A stretch of 64,000 nucleotides of DNA from Prostheceraeus crozeri (lineage: Eukaryota > Platyhelminthes > Polycladida > Euryleptidae). A program made the translations under genes and the position numbers. The stretch covers positions 1 through 64,000 of the forward strand of contig CAJQUW010006378.1 of NCBI GenBank assembly GCA_907163375.1, written 5' to 3'. Position 1 is the first letter of the stretch, and each line of letters opens with the position of its first letter. A model generated the notes under the pieces. That model did no database searches. It was not told the origin of the DNA and saw only the letters and a list, made by a program, of their open reading frames with translations. Below are positions 1 to 8,882 of this stretch, in pieces.

Positions 1-12
1 AATAATAAAGAT

Positions 13-345
13 TTGATTACATCTGCTGCAAAAGGAGCAGCTGCTATAGGTAGTACAGCTAGTGCAATATCAAATGCTGTCAAGTCTCAAAACGAATTAA
101 AACAACTAGAAGCTATTCGTAAACTTAGGAATGATTCCGAAGAACTAAAAAAATTAAAAAAACTTTCAGATGAAACAAAGAACAAAATTGCTAACATTGC
201 TGTTGGGGAAACCTTGAGGAGCGGAGCTCCGTCTGATAGTAAACATAATGAAAAAACAATTGAAGAAATAAGAGGTAATGGCGTGAGCAGCAACCTTCGG
301 TTTAACCAGCAAAGCTGTAGCGGAGCTGGTCTAGCAAAATTCTAA
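13..345 (+). CDS. Minor-capsid-like small protein of copy A (5' part missing at window edge)
   Basis: The visible part has an Ala/Gly/Ser-rich amphipathic stretch (start of motif AAKGAAAIGSTAS) followed by a Lys/Glu-rich helix likely to form a coiled coil (LKKLKKLSDETKN). The counterpart in copy B (11,245-11,631) has an extra N-terminal part that would lie before position 1 here. Small Ala/Gly-rich membrane-active or DNA-binding minor capsid proteins (adenovirus pVI/pX-like) are known in Polinton-related viruses; assignment to either is inference. It lies directly upstream of the major capsid region in both copies. Confidence 0.5.
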   Translation: MITSAAKGAAAIGSTASAISNAVKSQNELKQLEAIRKLRNDSEELKKLKKLSDETKNKIANIAVGETLRSGAPSDSKHNEKTIEEIRGNGVSSNLRFNQQSCSGAGLAKF

Positions 346-438
346 AATTATATTTTAGTAAAATTTTTTAGTAATTTTTTTAGTAAAATTTTTTTCTGTC
401 TGTGAGAAAAACAAAAAGTCAAATTATTTTTTATAAAA
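346..438. repeat. AT-rich intergenic repeat before the capsid gene
   Basis: Several imperfect copies of a short unit of the type TTTTTTAGTAAAATT fill the gap between the minor-capsid-like gene and the major capsid gene. Copy B carries an equivalent, longer tract at about 11,030-11,100. It probably contains the promoter of the capsid gene, but no defined motif was recognised. Confidence 0.5.
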
Positions 439-1772
439 ATGTCTTCGCTTATCGAAAATAAATTTAGATTAGACGATCCTCCGTTCGTCAGTAATAATCA
501 AAAAAAGAATGACTATATAAGAATTGCTATGAATCCCGGATCTTCCAGTAGAGTAAATACTGGAGGTGATTTAATTTTTGAAGTTGATAATCAGCAGAGT
601 TATATATATTTACCTGATTCGTTTTTACATTGTGAATATTCTTTATATAGTGATGCTAATTTTACAACACCATTACCAGAAACCGATAATATTGCATTAG
701 AGAATAATTTTTTTCCAAGATTATTTACACAATGCGTTTAGATGTTGCAACTCAAAATATAGAAACAATAATTGATTCTCCAGGTGTAATTGATACAATG
801 CTTAGATTTATAACAATTGGTGAAAATAATAAAAAGTATGAAATCGAAGGTTGGTTTCCTGATACTAATGATGGTATAATTGTTGATGATTTAACTCACG
901 CTGGAACAGATGCCGCAGGAATTGCGAAAGATGTAGAAACTATTGCAAAACATTTAAATAAAACAAATAATGAAGCATATAAAGAAAGACGTGAATTTAA
1001 CAAGAAAAGTAAACAGACAGTTAATTGGTCATTGTCTCCATTATTCGGATATTTAGATTATGACAAAATATCATATCAATTAAAATTTAAATTAATAATT
1101 CATCGTACAGCAAATAATGAATTAATCTTTTTTGGTAAGACTGGGAAAAAAGCATATTTAAAAATTGATAGACTTGAATGGTGGATTAAGCATATTACTC
1201 CTAGTTTAGAGGTTGAAACAGCTATTGCAAAAAGATTAAATACTAACAAACCAATTCCAGTAAATTTTCTAAAGCGTACTGCTAGTTCAGTAACTTTTTC
1301 CGAACAAAGATTTAACTGGCATTTTACTAGAACTGCGAATACTCCAAGATATTTATTACTAACATTTCAAAGAAATAATTCTCCAAGTTTTGATAAGAAC
1401 AACAATATTTTTCATATTAATACAATTCGAAGTTTACAAGTTTCATTAAATCAAACCCGATACCCAATTGATCCATTAAGATTCGATGATACCAATAATC
1501 AATTTATGGAAGGATATGATTGTTATCGAAATCTTTGTACAGAATTTGGAGTTGAACCACAATTAACTCCTGGAGATTGGAGACATTTATATCCAATTTT
1601 CTGTTTCGATTTAAGTGCACAATCTGAAGATATTATTAAAAATGGTTGTGATGTAACAATTAATATTGAAAAGAAAGATTCCACAACTTCATTGATGGCT
1701 TATGGTTTATTGCTAGAAGATGTAAAATATTCTATTGAAATTCTTAATGGAAAGATGGTAAGGATAGGCTAA
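439..1772 (+). pseudogene. Double-jelly-roll major capsid protein region, copy A (broken)
   Basis: The translated region resembles the Polinton/adintovirus major capsid protein, the double-jelly-roll hexon-type subunit. N-terminal features include FEVDNQQSYIYLPDS. The C-terminal half has TPRYLLLTFQ, LNQTRYPID, an acidic TPGDWRHLYPIFCFDLS block and a final short strand region. These recall the conserved C-terminal jelly-roll of capsid proteins found in invertebrate Polinton-like elements, where a run such as YKTLYPLFVFDVS is typical. The gene follows the small minor-capsid-like gene and precedes an AT-rich spacer. As a fossil it appears to have about one break. The mirror copy is at 9,639-10,972. 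Confidence 0.75.
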
Positions 1773-1780
1773 AGCCAGAG

Positions 1781-1791
1781 GAGCTTCGCTC
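1781..1791. other. GC-rich mini-hairpin after the capsid gene
   Basis: GAGC-TTC-GCTC forms a 4-bp stem with a 3-base loop just after the capsid gene's stop, in otherwise very AT-rich DNA. It is absent from the same place in copy B. Similar hairpins occur after other genes of copy A (2,523-2,546; 4,043-4,055). Confidence 0.4.
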
Positions 1792-1794
1792 TGA

Positions 1795-2030
1795 TAAGTT
1801 AATTAAAATTTTTTCATAACTAGAATAGATTAAAAATTCTTAACTTAAAATTTTTCATAACTAGAATAGATTAAAATTTTTTGGTAACTTAAAATTTTTT
1901 AGTAACTTGAAATTTTTTAATAACTAGAATAGATTAAAATTTTTTGGTAACTTAATATTTTTTGGTAACTTGAAATTTTTTCATAACTAGAATAGATTTA
2001 AATTTTTGATAACTTAAAATTTTTTTATTA
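1795..2030. repeat. AT-rich tandem repeat array between capsid and small hydrophobic gene
   Basis: About six imperfect units containing CATAACTAGAATAGATT and AACTTAAAATTTTTT, of roughly 30-40 bp, fill the gap before the next start codon. Copy B has the same array in reverse at about 9,380-9,620. It ends right before the next ATG, so it may serve as a promoter-proximal spacer; that role is inference. Confidence 0.65.
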
Positions 2031-2033
2031 AAA

Positions 2034-2519
2034 ATGTCGCCAGCGAAAAGTAATATTAATAATAAAACTGTTGAATTAAAATTACGTAATATTGTTGACA
2101 AAAATACCCCTAAAACTATTACTATTAATAAAAAAAAGTATTACATAAGTAAACCAATGATAGAGAATATTCAATTACAAGAAGAAAAGAATGGCGGGAT
2201 TCTCCCATTAATTCCACTAATAATAGGAGGCATAGCTGCAGCAGGAAGTGTTGCAGGTGGGACAGCTGGTATTGTCCAAGCAGTAAATAAAAATAAATCA
2301 GAGAAAGCAGCATTAGAAGAAAAAAAACGACATAATAGAGAGTTAGAGAAAGTTGCTAGGGGTGAAGGAGTAGTAGATAATTTTATTAGTAAATTAAAAT
2401 TAGTTGATGAAGGAAAACGAGTTCTTAAAAATATTCTCCACAATGTTGATGATTTAATTGAAATTAAAGAAACTAAAGATGGTTCTGGAATATATCTAAG
2501 TCCTAGTATGATTCGGTAA
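2034..2519 (+). CDS. Small hydrophobic minor-capsid/membrane-active-like protein, copy A
   Basis: A 161-residue basic protein. Residues about 55-85 form a strongly hydrophobic Gly/Ala/Ile stretch (ILPLIPLIIGGIAAAGS) that could insert in a membrane. A Lys/Glu-rich helix follows (KRHNRELEKVARGEG), and the protein ends with a GIYLSP-type tail. This layout recalls small minor capsid or core proteins (pX/pVI-like) of Polintons and adintoviruses, which often end in a Gly-x-Tyr-Leu-rich tail; exact orthology was not established. It sits between the capsid gene and the phospholipase-integrase gene. This copy looks whole. The counterpart at 8,883-9,363 looks broken. Confidence 0.55.
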   Translation: MSPAKSNINNKTVELKLRNIVDKNTPKTITINKKKYYISKPMIENIQLQEEKNGGILPLIPLIIGGIAAAGSVAGGTAGIVQAVNKNKSEKAALEEKKRHNRELEKVARGEGVVDNFISKLKLVDEGKRVLKNILHNVDDLIEIKETKDGSGIYLSPSMIR

Positions 2520-2522
2520 TAA

Positions 2523-2546
2523 CCTCAGGACCTTTGGTCCATAAGG
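2523..2546. other. GC-rich mini-hairpin after the small hydrophobic gene
   Basis: CCT-CA-GGACC-TTT-GGTCC-ATA-AGG forms a nested stem-loop immediately after the stop codon and about 25 bp before the next start. Copy B has a related but altered sequence between the same two genes. Confidence 0.45.
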
Positions 2547-2571
2547 TAAAACATTTATTTTATCTTTTAAA

Positions 2572-3954
2572 ATGAATTCCACAAATTCCGAAAATTTAAT
2601 TAAATTAAAAATTTCTAATTTAGATTTATTGAATTATCTATTAAACAAAAATAAAAACTCACATTGTCAGGATATTGGAGGTGACAAGAACAAAGTTCCA
2701 TACCACTTCGGTGGTGATATACAAAAAACATTAGAAAACTTTCCTGGATTTATTTGGAGTAAATATTCGAAAGAAAAACATCTTCCTGGTCATTCATATA
2801 CTGGTCCAGGAACTCGATTAGATATAAGACTAGATGAGAATAATAATCCGAAACCAGGTGAAGAACCAATAAATAGAGTAGATGCCGCAGCTTACAGGCA
2901 TGATTTAGCTTATCGAAATCATGATCTAAGTTCTCGACATGCAGCTGATAAGAAGATGATTCAAGAATTAGATAGTATTCAAAATCCTACATTTAGAGAA
3001 AAAATTGAAAGAATGTTTGTTAAGAAAGCTTTACAAGCTAAAATATTATTCGGTCAGGGTTTAAATGAAACGACAGCAAAGCTGTCTGAGAGCAACGCTC
3101 GAACTAATAACTCTGAGAGCAACGTTCGAACCTACGCGTCCGAAATGACGAATGACCCAAGCCGCTATGCGTCTGAAATTCATAAAGAATACAGAAGGCC
3201 TAAATATTTATTGAAAGTAAAAGTATTTAATAAAGATGATATTTGGAGTGCTGATCTTATTCATATGCCGAATGAAAGGGACTACAAATACGCATTGACC
3301 GTTATAGATTTATATACACGATATGCTTGGGTAAAGCCTTTAAAAAATAAAAGTGGTCTATCAGTTAAATATGCGTTTGAAGAAATCTTTAAAGAAAGTA
3401 ATAGAAAGCCAAGGAAATTGTTTGTTGATAAAGGGTCGGAATTTTATAACAGAAACGTTCAGCCACTATTTGAAACTGTTTATTCAACTGAAAACGCAGG
3501 AAAAGCTGTAGTGATAGAAAGATTCAATCGGACGTTAAAAAATAAATTATTCAAGAAATTTACTGAGCAAAGAAATCAGAAATGGTTGAAGATATTACCA
3601 GGAATTGTAGAAGAGTACAATAATAAAGTTCATTCTGGTATTGAAGAAACTCCAAAGAATGCTTCTGTCGACCCTGATTTGATAAGAAAAAAAATATTCG
3701 AGAATAATAATTTGAATGAGAGTAATCCGAATTTGCAGAAACTTAAGCCGAAATTTAAAATTGGAGATAGAGTTAGAATATTTAAATATAAGAATAAATT
3801 TGAAAAAGGCTTCGTCGGATACTGGACGAAAGAGATATTTGAAATTTCTAAAATGAATCAAAGTTATCCGATTACTTACGAAATCAAAGATTTAGATGAT
3901 GAAGATATCAGAGGCCGATTTTATCAAAATGAATTACAACGAAGTAATTTTTAA
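2572..3954 (+). CDS. Phospholipase A2-like domain joined to a retroviral-type (rve) DDE integrase, copy A
   Basis: A 460-residue reading frame with two recognisable parts. Residues about 60-160 match the phospholipase A2 domain of parvovirus VP1: a YTGPGT calcium-loop motif, then DAAAYRHDLAY with the catalytic His-Asp pair, then a helical tail. Residues about 200-370 are an rve integrase core: IWSADL (first Asp), LFVDKGSEF (second Asp) and VVIERFNR (Glu). A C-terminal chromo/SH3-like segment (GDRVRIFKY to GYWTKEIFE) follows, as in Polinton integrases. A repetitive Ser/Asn/Arg/Thr-rich linker whose length differs between copies joins the parts. In viruses the first activity helps endosomal escape and the second inserts the genome; having both in one frame is unusual. 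Convergent with the protease gene. Looks whole here. Confidence 0.8.
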   Translation: MNSTNSENLIKLKISNLDLLNYLLNKNKNSHCQDIGGDKNKVPYHFGGDIQKTLENFPGFIWSKYSKEKHLPGHSYTGPGTRLDIRLDENNNPKPGEEPINRVDAAAYRHDLAYRNHDLSSRHAADKKMIQELDSIQNPTFREKIERMFVKKALQAKILFGQGLNETTAKLSESNARTNNSESNVRTYASEMTNDPSRYASEIHKEYRRPKYLLKVKVFNKDDIWSADLIHMPNERDYKYALTVIDLYTRYAWVKPLKNKSGLSVKYAFEEIFKESNRKPRKLFVDKGSEFYNRNVQPLFETVYSTENAGKAVVIERFNRTLKNKLFKKFTEQRNQKWLKILPGIVEEYNNKVHSGIEETPKNASVDPDLIRKKIFENNNLNESNPNLQKLKPKFKIGDRVRIFKYKNKFEKGFVGYWTKEIFEISKMNQSYPITYEIKDLDDEDIRGRFYQNELQRSNF

Positions 3955-4010
3955 TTATCATTATTATTATTATTGGAACTAACGTTTCGCGAATGAAATT
4001 CCCTTGTTAG

Positions 4011-4055
4011 GCATAGCGCGTAGCGCGTAGCGCGTAGCCATAGAACCTACGGTTC
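4011..4055. repeat. 7-bp tandem TAGCGCG repeat and hairpin between convergent genes
   Basis: Three perfect TAGCGCG units (4,014-4,034) are followed by GAACC-TAC-GGTTC (4,043-4,055). They lie in the short gap where the integrase (+) and protease (-) genes converge, so they could form a bidirectional transcript end. The tandem unit is not seen in the matching gap of copy B (7,511-7,537). Confidence 0.5.
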
Positions 4056-4535
4056 GTTCAATTCTAACATTATATCTAGAAATGGTACTCCTTTTTGTAA
4101 TTTGTACAAAACGTATAAACATAATTGTCCACAATAGGTAGTGCCTGGTGTTTGAATTTGAAACGTATTGTATGTTCCCGTTCCAAGTAATTCTTTTACT
4201 TCACTTGTAGGGGGCAAACCGTATGAATCGAACCAATAGTTCTCAGCCTCCGGGCAATCAAAATAATAGTTCTGCTGATGATTTTTAACGCCTGCTGACC
4301 AATGTACGCCTTTTTGGTCTGAAGTGTGAAGATTGGTTACGAAATTTACAGTTATTGATGGAACTTTGTTCCGGGAACTGAAGGTTCCTGTTGGCTTATT
4401 TTTTAGGAATTGTAATTCGTCTCTCATTAGAGCATGAAAATTCTTTATTCCTAATTCATTTGCGATTTTCTTTAGGTCAAAATTTGTCGTAGTTTGCGTT
4501 CCATATAATTTTAAAAACTCATTTATGTTGTTCAT
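4047..4535 (-). CDS. Adenovirus-type cysteine protease (adenain-like), copy A
   Basis: A 162-residue protein. The visible catalytic layout is that of the adenain/Ulp1 clan: GVHWSAG (His), an acidic/aromatic strand, the active-site Gln-Leu-Cys in TYCGQLC, and a C-terminal helix. The N-terminal 40 residues form a conserved helical block (FLKLYGTQTTTNFDLKKIA). In adenoviruses and Polintons this protease matures capsid proteins. It is convergent with the phospholipase-integrase gene and nearly identical to the copy at 7,064-7,510. It looks whole. An insertion of about a dozen residues before the YWFDSYG block distinguishes it from copy B. Confidence 0.8.
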   Translation of the reverse strand: MNNINEFLKLYGTQTTTNFDLKKIANELGIKNFHALMRDELQFLKNKPTGTFSSRNKVPSITVNFVTNLHTSDQKGVHWSAGVKNHQQNYYFDCPEAENYWFDSYGLPPTSEVKELLGTGTYNTFQIQTPGTTYCGQLCLYVLYKLQKGVPFLDIMLELNEP

Positions 4536-4599
4536 TTTATAATAAAAAAATTTCTTAAGGTACCCCTAGAAGTTAGAAGGGAGGGGGCAGTAGAACTAC

Positions 4600-5100
4600 G
4601 TTCATATGATATTGAAGGATATATTCTTGCGGCTTCTTCCACTTTTGTTTCTTCCACTTTTAAAGAAATATTATTAGTCACATGATATATTTTAAAAACC
4701 TGAAAGATGGATAAAATTCATGAATTTGAAATTCTCAACTTTTATGATTTTCGGTGTCCTGGAACGGTCATGATTTTGGGGGTGAAAATCGAACCGAAGG
4801 TTCTAGGGCTTCGCCCGATTGTAATTCTCAAATTTGAGATTTTGAAAAATTTGAAAATTGGGTATTTAAAAAAACGCCCAAATTTATGAATTTAGGTCTT
4901 TATTACCTGAAAAAGGGTTCAAATTCATGAATTTATGTCGTTTTTAAAAATGCCATTTTTTGAAAAAATGGTACTTTTTGAATGGACTAAATTCATGTAT
5001 TTAGGTCTTAAAAACCTGAAAAAGGGTTCAAATTCATGAATTTATGTCGTTTTTAAAGATACTATTTTTTTGAATTTTATGGTGTCCTGGAACGGTCTTT
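4600..5100. repeat. AT-rich tandem/direct repeats in the spacer between the two copies
   Basis: Two units of about 105 bp (near 4,884-4,988 and 4,989-5,075) share TTCATGAATTTA, AACCTGAAAAAGGGTTC and TTATGTCGTTTTTAAA. A 17-bp string GGTGTCCTGGAACGGTC occurs exactly at 4,753-4,769 and 5,081-5,097, bracketing the units. The ORF that runs through it looks spurious. Confidence 0.6.
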
Positions 5101-5101
5101 T

Positions 5102-5712
5102 GCCCATTACTCACCTATGGAAATGCAGAGCTTGATTACATATTGATATCAGAATCTCTTTCTACATCGTATGCCATCTATGGATCAGCTCCCATTGATT
5201 CATCATCTACACCACATATTTCTTTATTGGGAATTCCGAAATCTGTTCGATTGAATGATATGAAAATAACTCGGCCACTATTTGATCTTCGCAGTTCCAA
5301 TATTGACAATTTTTTGAAAGATCTGAAATACTGTGATTGGTCTTTTCTGTCTGATGATCAGTATGATCTTGATGTCAAGTGTGAAATGTTTCATCATCTG
5401 ATTAACGCTGCCTTTGACACATCGATTCCCGTCAAATTTGTCAGATTCTCTGAGAAGACCAAACCATGGATTACTCCTTTAGTAAAATCACTTATTAATG
5501 ACAGATGGACGGCATTCCGATTAAGAGATTTTGCTGCCAGTTTTCCATCCGTGACCGCATTTGCTGATAAAACCGTTTTGGAATCCAAAACTGCTCACAA
5601 ATTGGAAGCAATTCATTGGTTACTTGAACGCTATTGTTTTAGAAAGTTACAATTGTCGCGTCAACGTTGTCATAGGGATTTCATTGATGCTTATAAACTA
5701 TATCTCATTTAA
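5102..5712 (+). pseudogene. LINE (non-LTR retrotransposon) endonuclease-linker fragment
   Basis: An open frame starting with ELDYILIS, the C-terminal end of an APE-type endonuclease, where DYI-I precedes the last strand. A SAPIDSSSTPHI block follows, corresponding to the SDH-type active-site end but without the usual SDH triplet. Next comes the linker typical of CR1/L2/Jockey-type ORF2, with KPWITPLVKSLINDRW and a long helical region. The catalytic N-terminal half of the endonuclease and the reverse transcriptase are both missing. The fragment sits in the spacer between the two Polinton-like copies, abutting the AT-rich repeats on its left. Confidence 0.65.
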
Positions 5713-5783
5713 CAAATTTTAAACTTATCTCAGTTCGTTTGAAAGAGAGTACTTGCGTAAAGCGTTGACTTTATCACAATATC

Positions 5784-6182
5784 ATGGTTGGATCTATTGA
5801 ACGCAGACTTCGACTTCAAGTAAAACGTCAGAGAATAGAAGGACTGACAAGGCAAATCATACAACTTCAATCGAGGAGAAATTTATTTCGTGATCATAAC
5901 ATTGGTGTCTTGTTTCAAAATCTTGGTGAAAGAAGAGTCAATTTTAGAATTGACAAAAAAATACTAAACCTTATTGAACAGAGACAGAAATTATTTTATA
6001 ATATGAATAGACAATTATCAGAAGTGGAGGAAGAAAATATTATACAGCAAACAAGTCAACCTATTAATATTGAAGTATCAAACCCACAAACATATGAACA
6101 AGTACAAGAACAAATGCGAATAGAAGAGCAACAACGGCAACAGCATGCTCAAAGAGAAGAAGATAATCAACAACACCAATAG
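5784..6182 (+). CDS. Unrecognised basic/glutamine-rich coiled-coil protein
   Basis: A 132-residue frame. The first half is very basic and helical (IERRLRLQVKRQRIEGL). The second half is a Gln/Glu-rich low-complexity helix (near EEQQRQQHAQREED). A coiled coil is likely throughout. No family was recognised. It lies in the spacer between copies A and B, just right of the LINE fragment, and has no mirror copy in the window, so it may be a private gene of the element's inner end or unrelated debris. TTTATTTTCTTTT-rich sequence and an AATAAA (about 6,281-6,286) lie downstream. Confidence 0.35.
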   Translation: MVGSIERRLRLQVKRQRIEGLTRQIIQLQSRRNLFRDHNIGVLFQNLGERRVNFRIDKKILNLIEQRQKLFYNMNRQLSEVEEENIIQQTSQPINIEVSNPQTYEQVQEQMRIEEQQRQQHAQREEDNQQHQ

Positions 6183-6339
6183 TTGTAACGTTTAGATTGA
6201 AGTTTGACGCTTCGTGGGAATCTACGATTCTTTATTTTCTTTTTTGTCCTGCAGGCTGATGTATTCCTTTTTGTTCTGATGAATAAAGATTTATCAACTG
6301 TCAACGTCGTTGTCACTTTTCAGTCTTGACGTAATTAAC

Positions 6340-6821
6340 TAACAAAGAAAATGACAAATATAAATGAAAAAACAAAAAGAAATTAAACATAAACGACTTC
6401 CTAAAACCATACGATAAACAAACAACTACAAACTTCGATCTCAAGAAAATAGCTAAACAATTAGGAATATAAAAACTTTCATGTGTGTATGAGAGATAAA
6501 TTGTGCGAACTAAAAGATCATAAGCCTGAGGTAATTTTAATGATAGAATTTATTTCCTTTAAAATGAATGATGAAAATCCGACAGTTATACTGAGTAATA
6601 ATATAGGCGATATATGTCCTCAGGTTAATAACATGACTGAGTTTTTAAAAAAATACGGCAAACAAACCACGTCAAATTTCGATTTAAATGAGATTGCTAA
6701 TCAATTGGGAATAAAGAATTTTCACATATTGATGAGGGATGAATTACTATTGATAAAAGATGTGCGAAACATTAACTCTGCTAATAAACTGATTCCTTAC
6801 AAATGTAACGTTTTAATTTAG
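6340..6821 (+). pseudogene. Extra partial copies of the protease 5' region
   Basis: Two partial fossils of the protease N-terminal block precede the full copy at 7,064. One lies around 6,380-6,500 (recognisable from a CAAACAACTACAAACTTCGA-like stretch). Another lies around 6,632-6,780 and encodes KQTTSNFDLNEIANQLGIKN followed by a changed tail. Neither has the His/Cys catalytic part. They show local tandem duplication or repeated recombination at the inner end of copy B. Confidence 0.6.
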
Positions 6822-6842
6822 ATTAAATTAAATCATTTCAAA

Positions 6843-7036
6843 ATCGAATAAGTAGTAAGGAAAGTCATCTTTATGGAACAGTTTTAAATCAATACCCCCC
6901 TTCTGACTAAGTAGTAAGGAAAGTCAATATTATGGAACAGTTTTAAATCAATACCCCCTTCTGACTAAGTAGTAAGGAAAGTCATCATTAGAGAACAGTT
7001 TTAAATCAATACCCCCTCCCTTCTGACTTCTAGGGG
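6843..7036. repeat. Three tandem units of about 58-62 bp upstream of the copy-B protease
   Basis: Each unit begins AAGTAGTAAGGAAAGTCA and ends with ACAGTTTTAAATCAATACCC and CTTCTGAC. The third is followed by TTCTAGGGGTCCCTTAAG about 30 bp before the protease start. The mirror end of copy A keeps one related stretch on the other strand near 4,556-4,590. The array may be a promoter element or a scar of unequal exchange. Confidence 0.75.
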
Positions 7037-7063
7037 TCCCTTAAGAAATTTTTTTATTATAAA

Positions 7064-7510
7064 ATGAGCAACATAAATGAGTTTTTGAAATTATATGGAA
7101 CGCAAACAACTACAAATTTCGATTTAAAGAAAATCGCAAATCAATTGGGAATAAAGAATTTTCACATATTGATGAGAGACGAATTACAATTCCTAAAAAA
7201 TAAGCCAACAATAACTATAAATTTCATAACAAGTCTTCATACGTCAGATGAAAAAGGAATACATTGGTCTGCAGGTATCTTTAATAAAAATCGAGATAAT
7301 TACTATTTCGACTCTTATGGACTTCCACCTACAAATGAAGTCAAAAAATTACTTGGCAATGGAACTTATAATACATTTCAAATTCAAAAACCGGGAACTA
7401 CTTACTGTGGTCAATTATGTCTTTATGTTTTATTTAAATTACAAAAAGGAGTACCATTTCTTGATATTATGTTAGAATTGAACAAGGGAATTTCATTCCC
7501 GAAACGTTAG
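7064..7510 (+). CDS. Adenovirus-type cysteine protease (adenain-like), copy B
   Basis: A 148-residue protein with the conserved N-terminal helical block, GIHWSAG (catalytic His), YYFDSYGLPP, and TYCGQLC with the active-site Cys after Gln. The start ATG is preceded by a T-rich tract (TTTTTTTATTATAAA) shared with copy A. The C-terminus is convergent with the integrase, 27 bp away. It looks whole. Its role in the family is capsid maturation. Confidence 0.8.
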   Translation: MSNINEFLKLYGTQTTTNFDLKKIANQLGIKNFHILMRDELQFLKNKPTITINFITSLHTSDEKGIHWSAGIFNKNRDNYYFDSYGLPPTNEVKKLLGNGTYNTFQIQKPGTTYCGQLCLYVLFKLQKGVPFLDIMLELNKGISFPKR

Positions 7511-7537
7511 TTCCAATAATAATGATAATAATGATAA

Positions 7538-8868
7538 TTAAAAATTACTTCGTTGTAATTCATTTTGATGAAATCGGCCTCTGATATCTTCATCATCTAA
7601 ATCTTTGATTTCGTAAGTAATCGGATAAGTTTGATTTATTTTACAAACTTCAAATATCTCTTTCGTCCAGTATCCGACGAAGCCCTTTTCAAATTTATTC
7701 TTATACTTAAATATTCTAACTCTATCACCAATTTTAAATTTCGGCTTAAGTTTCTGCAATTTCGGATTACTCTCATTCGAATAATTATTCTCGAATATTT
7801 TCTTTCGGATTAAATCAGGGTCGTCAGAAGCATTCTTTGGGGTTTCTTCAATACCAGAATGAACTTTATTATTGTACTCTTCTACAATTCCTGGTAATAT
7901 CTTCAACCATTTCTGATTTCCTCGCTCAGTAAATTTCTTAAAAATTTTATTTTTTAATGATCTATTGAATCTTTCTATCACTACAGCTTTTCCTGGATTT
8001 TCAGTTGAATAAACAGTTTCAAATAGTGGCTGAACGTTTCGGTTATAAAATTCCGACCCTTTATCAACAAACAATTTTTTTGGCTTTCTATTACTTTCTT
8101 TAAAGATTTCTTCAAACGCATATTTAACTGATGGACCACTTTTATTTTTTAAAGGCTTTACCCAAGCGTATCGTGTATATAAATCTATAACGGTCAATGC
8201 GTATTTATAATCAGAATCATTCGGCATATGAACAAGATCAGCACTCCAAATATCATCTTTATTAAATACTTTTACTTTCAATAAATATTTAGGCCTTCTG
8301 TATTCCTTATGAATTTCAGACGCGTAGGTTCGAGCGTTGCTCTCAGACAGCTTTGCTGTCGTTTCATTTAAACCCTGACCGAATAATATTTTAGCTTGTA
8401 AAGCTTTCTTAACAAACATTCTTTCAATTTTTTCTCTAAATGTAGGATTTTGAATACTATCTAATTCTTGAATCATCTTCTTATCAGCTGCATGTCGAGA
8501 ACTTAGATCATGATTTCGATAAGCTAAATCATGTCTATAAGCGGCGGCATCTACTCTATTTATTGGTTCTTCACCTGGTTTCGGATTATTATTCTCATCT
8601 AGTCTTATATCTAGTCGAGTTCCTGGACCGGTGTATGAATGACCAGGAAGATGTTTTCTTTCGAATATTTACTCCAAATAAATCCAGGAAAGTTTTCTAA
8701 TGTTTTTTGTATGTCGTTACCTTCATAAATTTTACAATTTGAGTTTTCATTTTTGTTTAATAGATAATTTAATAAATCTAAATTAGCAATTTTTAATTTA
8801 ATTAAATTTTCGGAATTTTTAGAATTCATTTTAAAAGATAAAATAAAAGTTTTACCGGATCGATCCAA
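7538..8868 (-). pseudogene. Phospholipase A2-integrase region, copy B (broken)
   Basis: The same two-domain gene as at 2,572-3,954. The integrase part (IWSADL, LFVDKGSEF, VVIERFNR, GYWTKEIFE) and the phospholipase part (HD-containing DAAA block) are both recognisable. The Ser/Asn-rich linker between the domains is shorter than in copy A. About one to two breaks are apparent. The 5' neighbour is the small hydrophobic gene, as in copy A. Confidence 0.75.
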
Positions 8869-8882
8869 AGGTTCTGAGGTTA

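Larger units (their letters stand above)
1..4560 (+). mobile_element. Polinton/adintovirus-like element, copy A (partial, cut by window edge)
   Basis: A fossil of a capsid-bearing Polinton-like element. Parts in order: minor-capsid-like gene (cut at the left edge), major capsid protein, small hydrophobic protein, phospholipase A2-integrase, and a convergent protease on the - strand. The DNA is visibly more AT-rich than the rest of the window, with short GC-rich hairpins between genes. Copy B at 7,030-12,660 is nearly identical by eye over hundreds of bases but in opposite orientation, so both look young. Most genes of copy A look whole and about one break is apparent. No protein-primed polymerase B or FtsK/HerA-type ATPase was seen. 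The left end lies outside the window, so terminal repeats and target duplication cannot be judged. Confidence 0.85.

Noticed and set aside
6843-7036. CRISPR-like regular repeats
   Set aside because: The ~60-bp units are contiguous tandem copies without unique spacers, in animal DNA.
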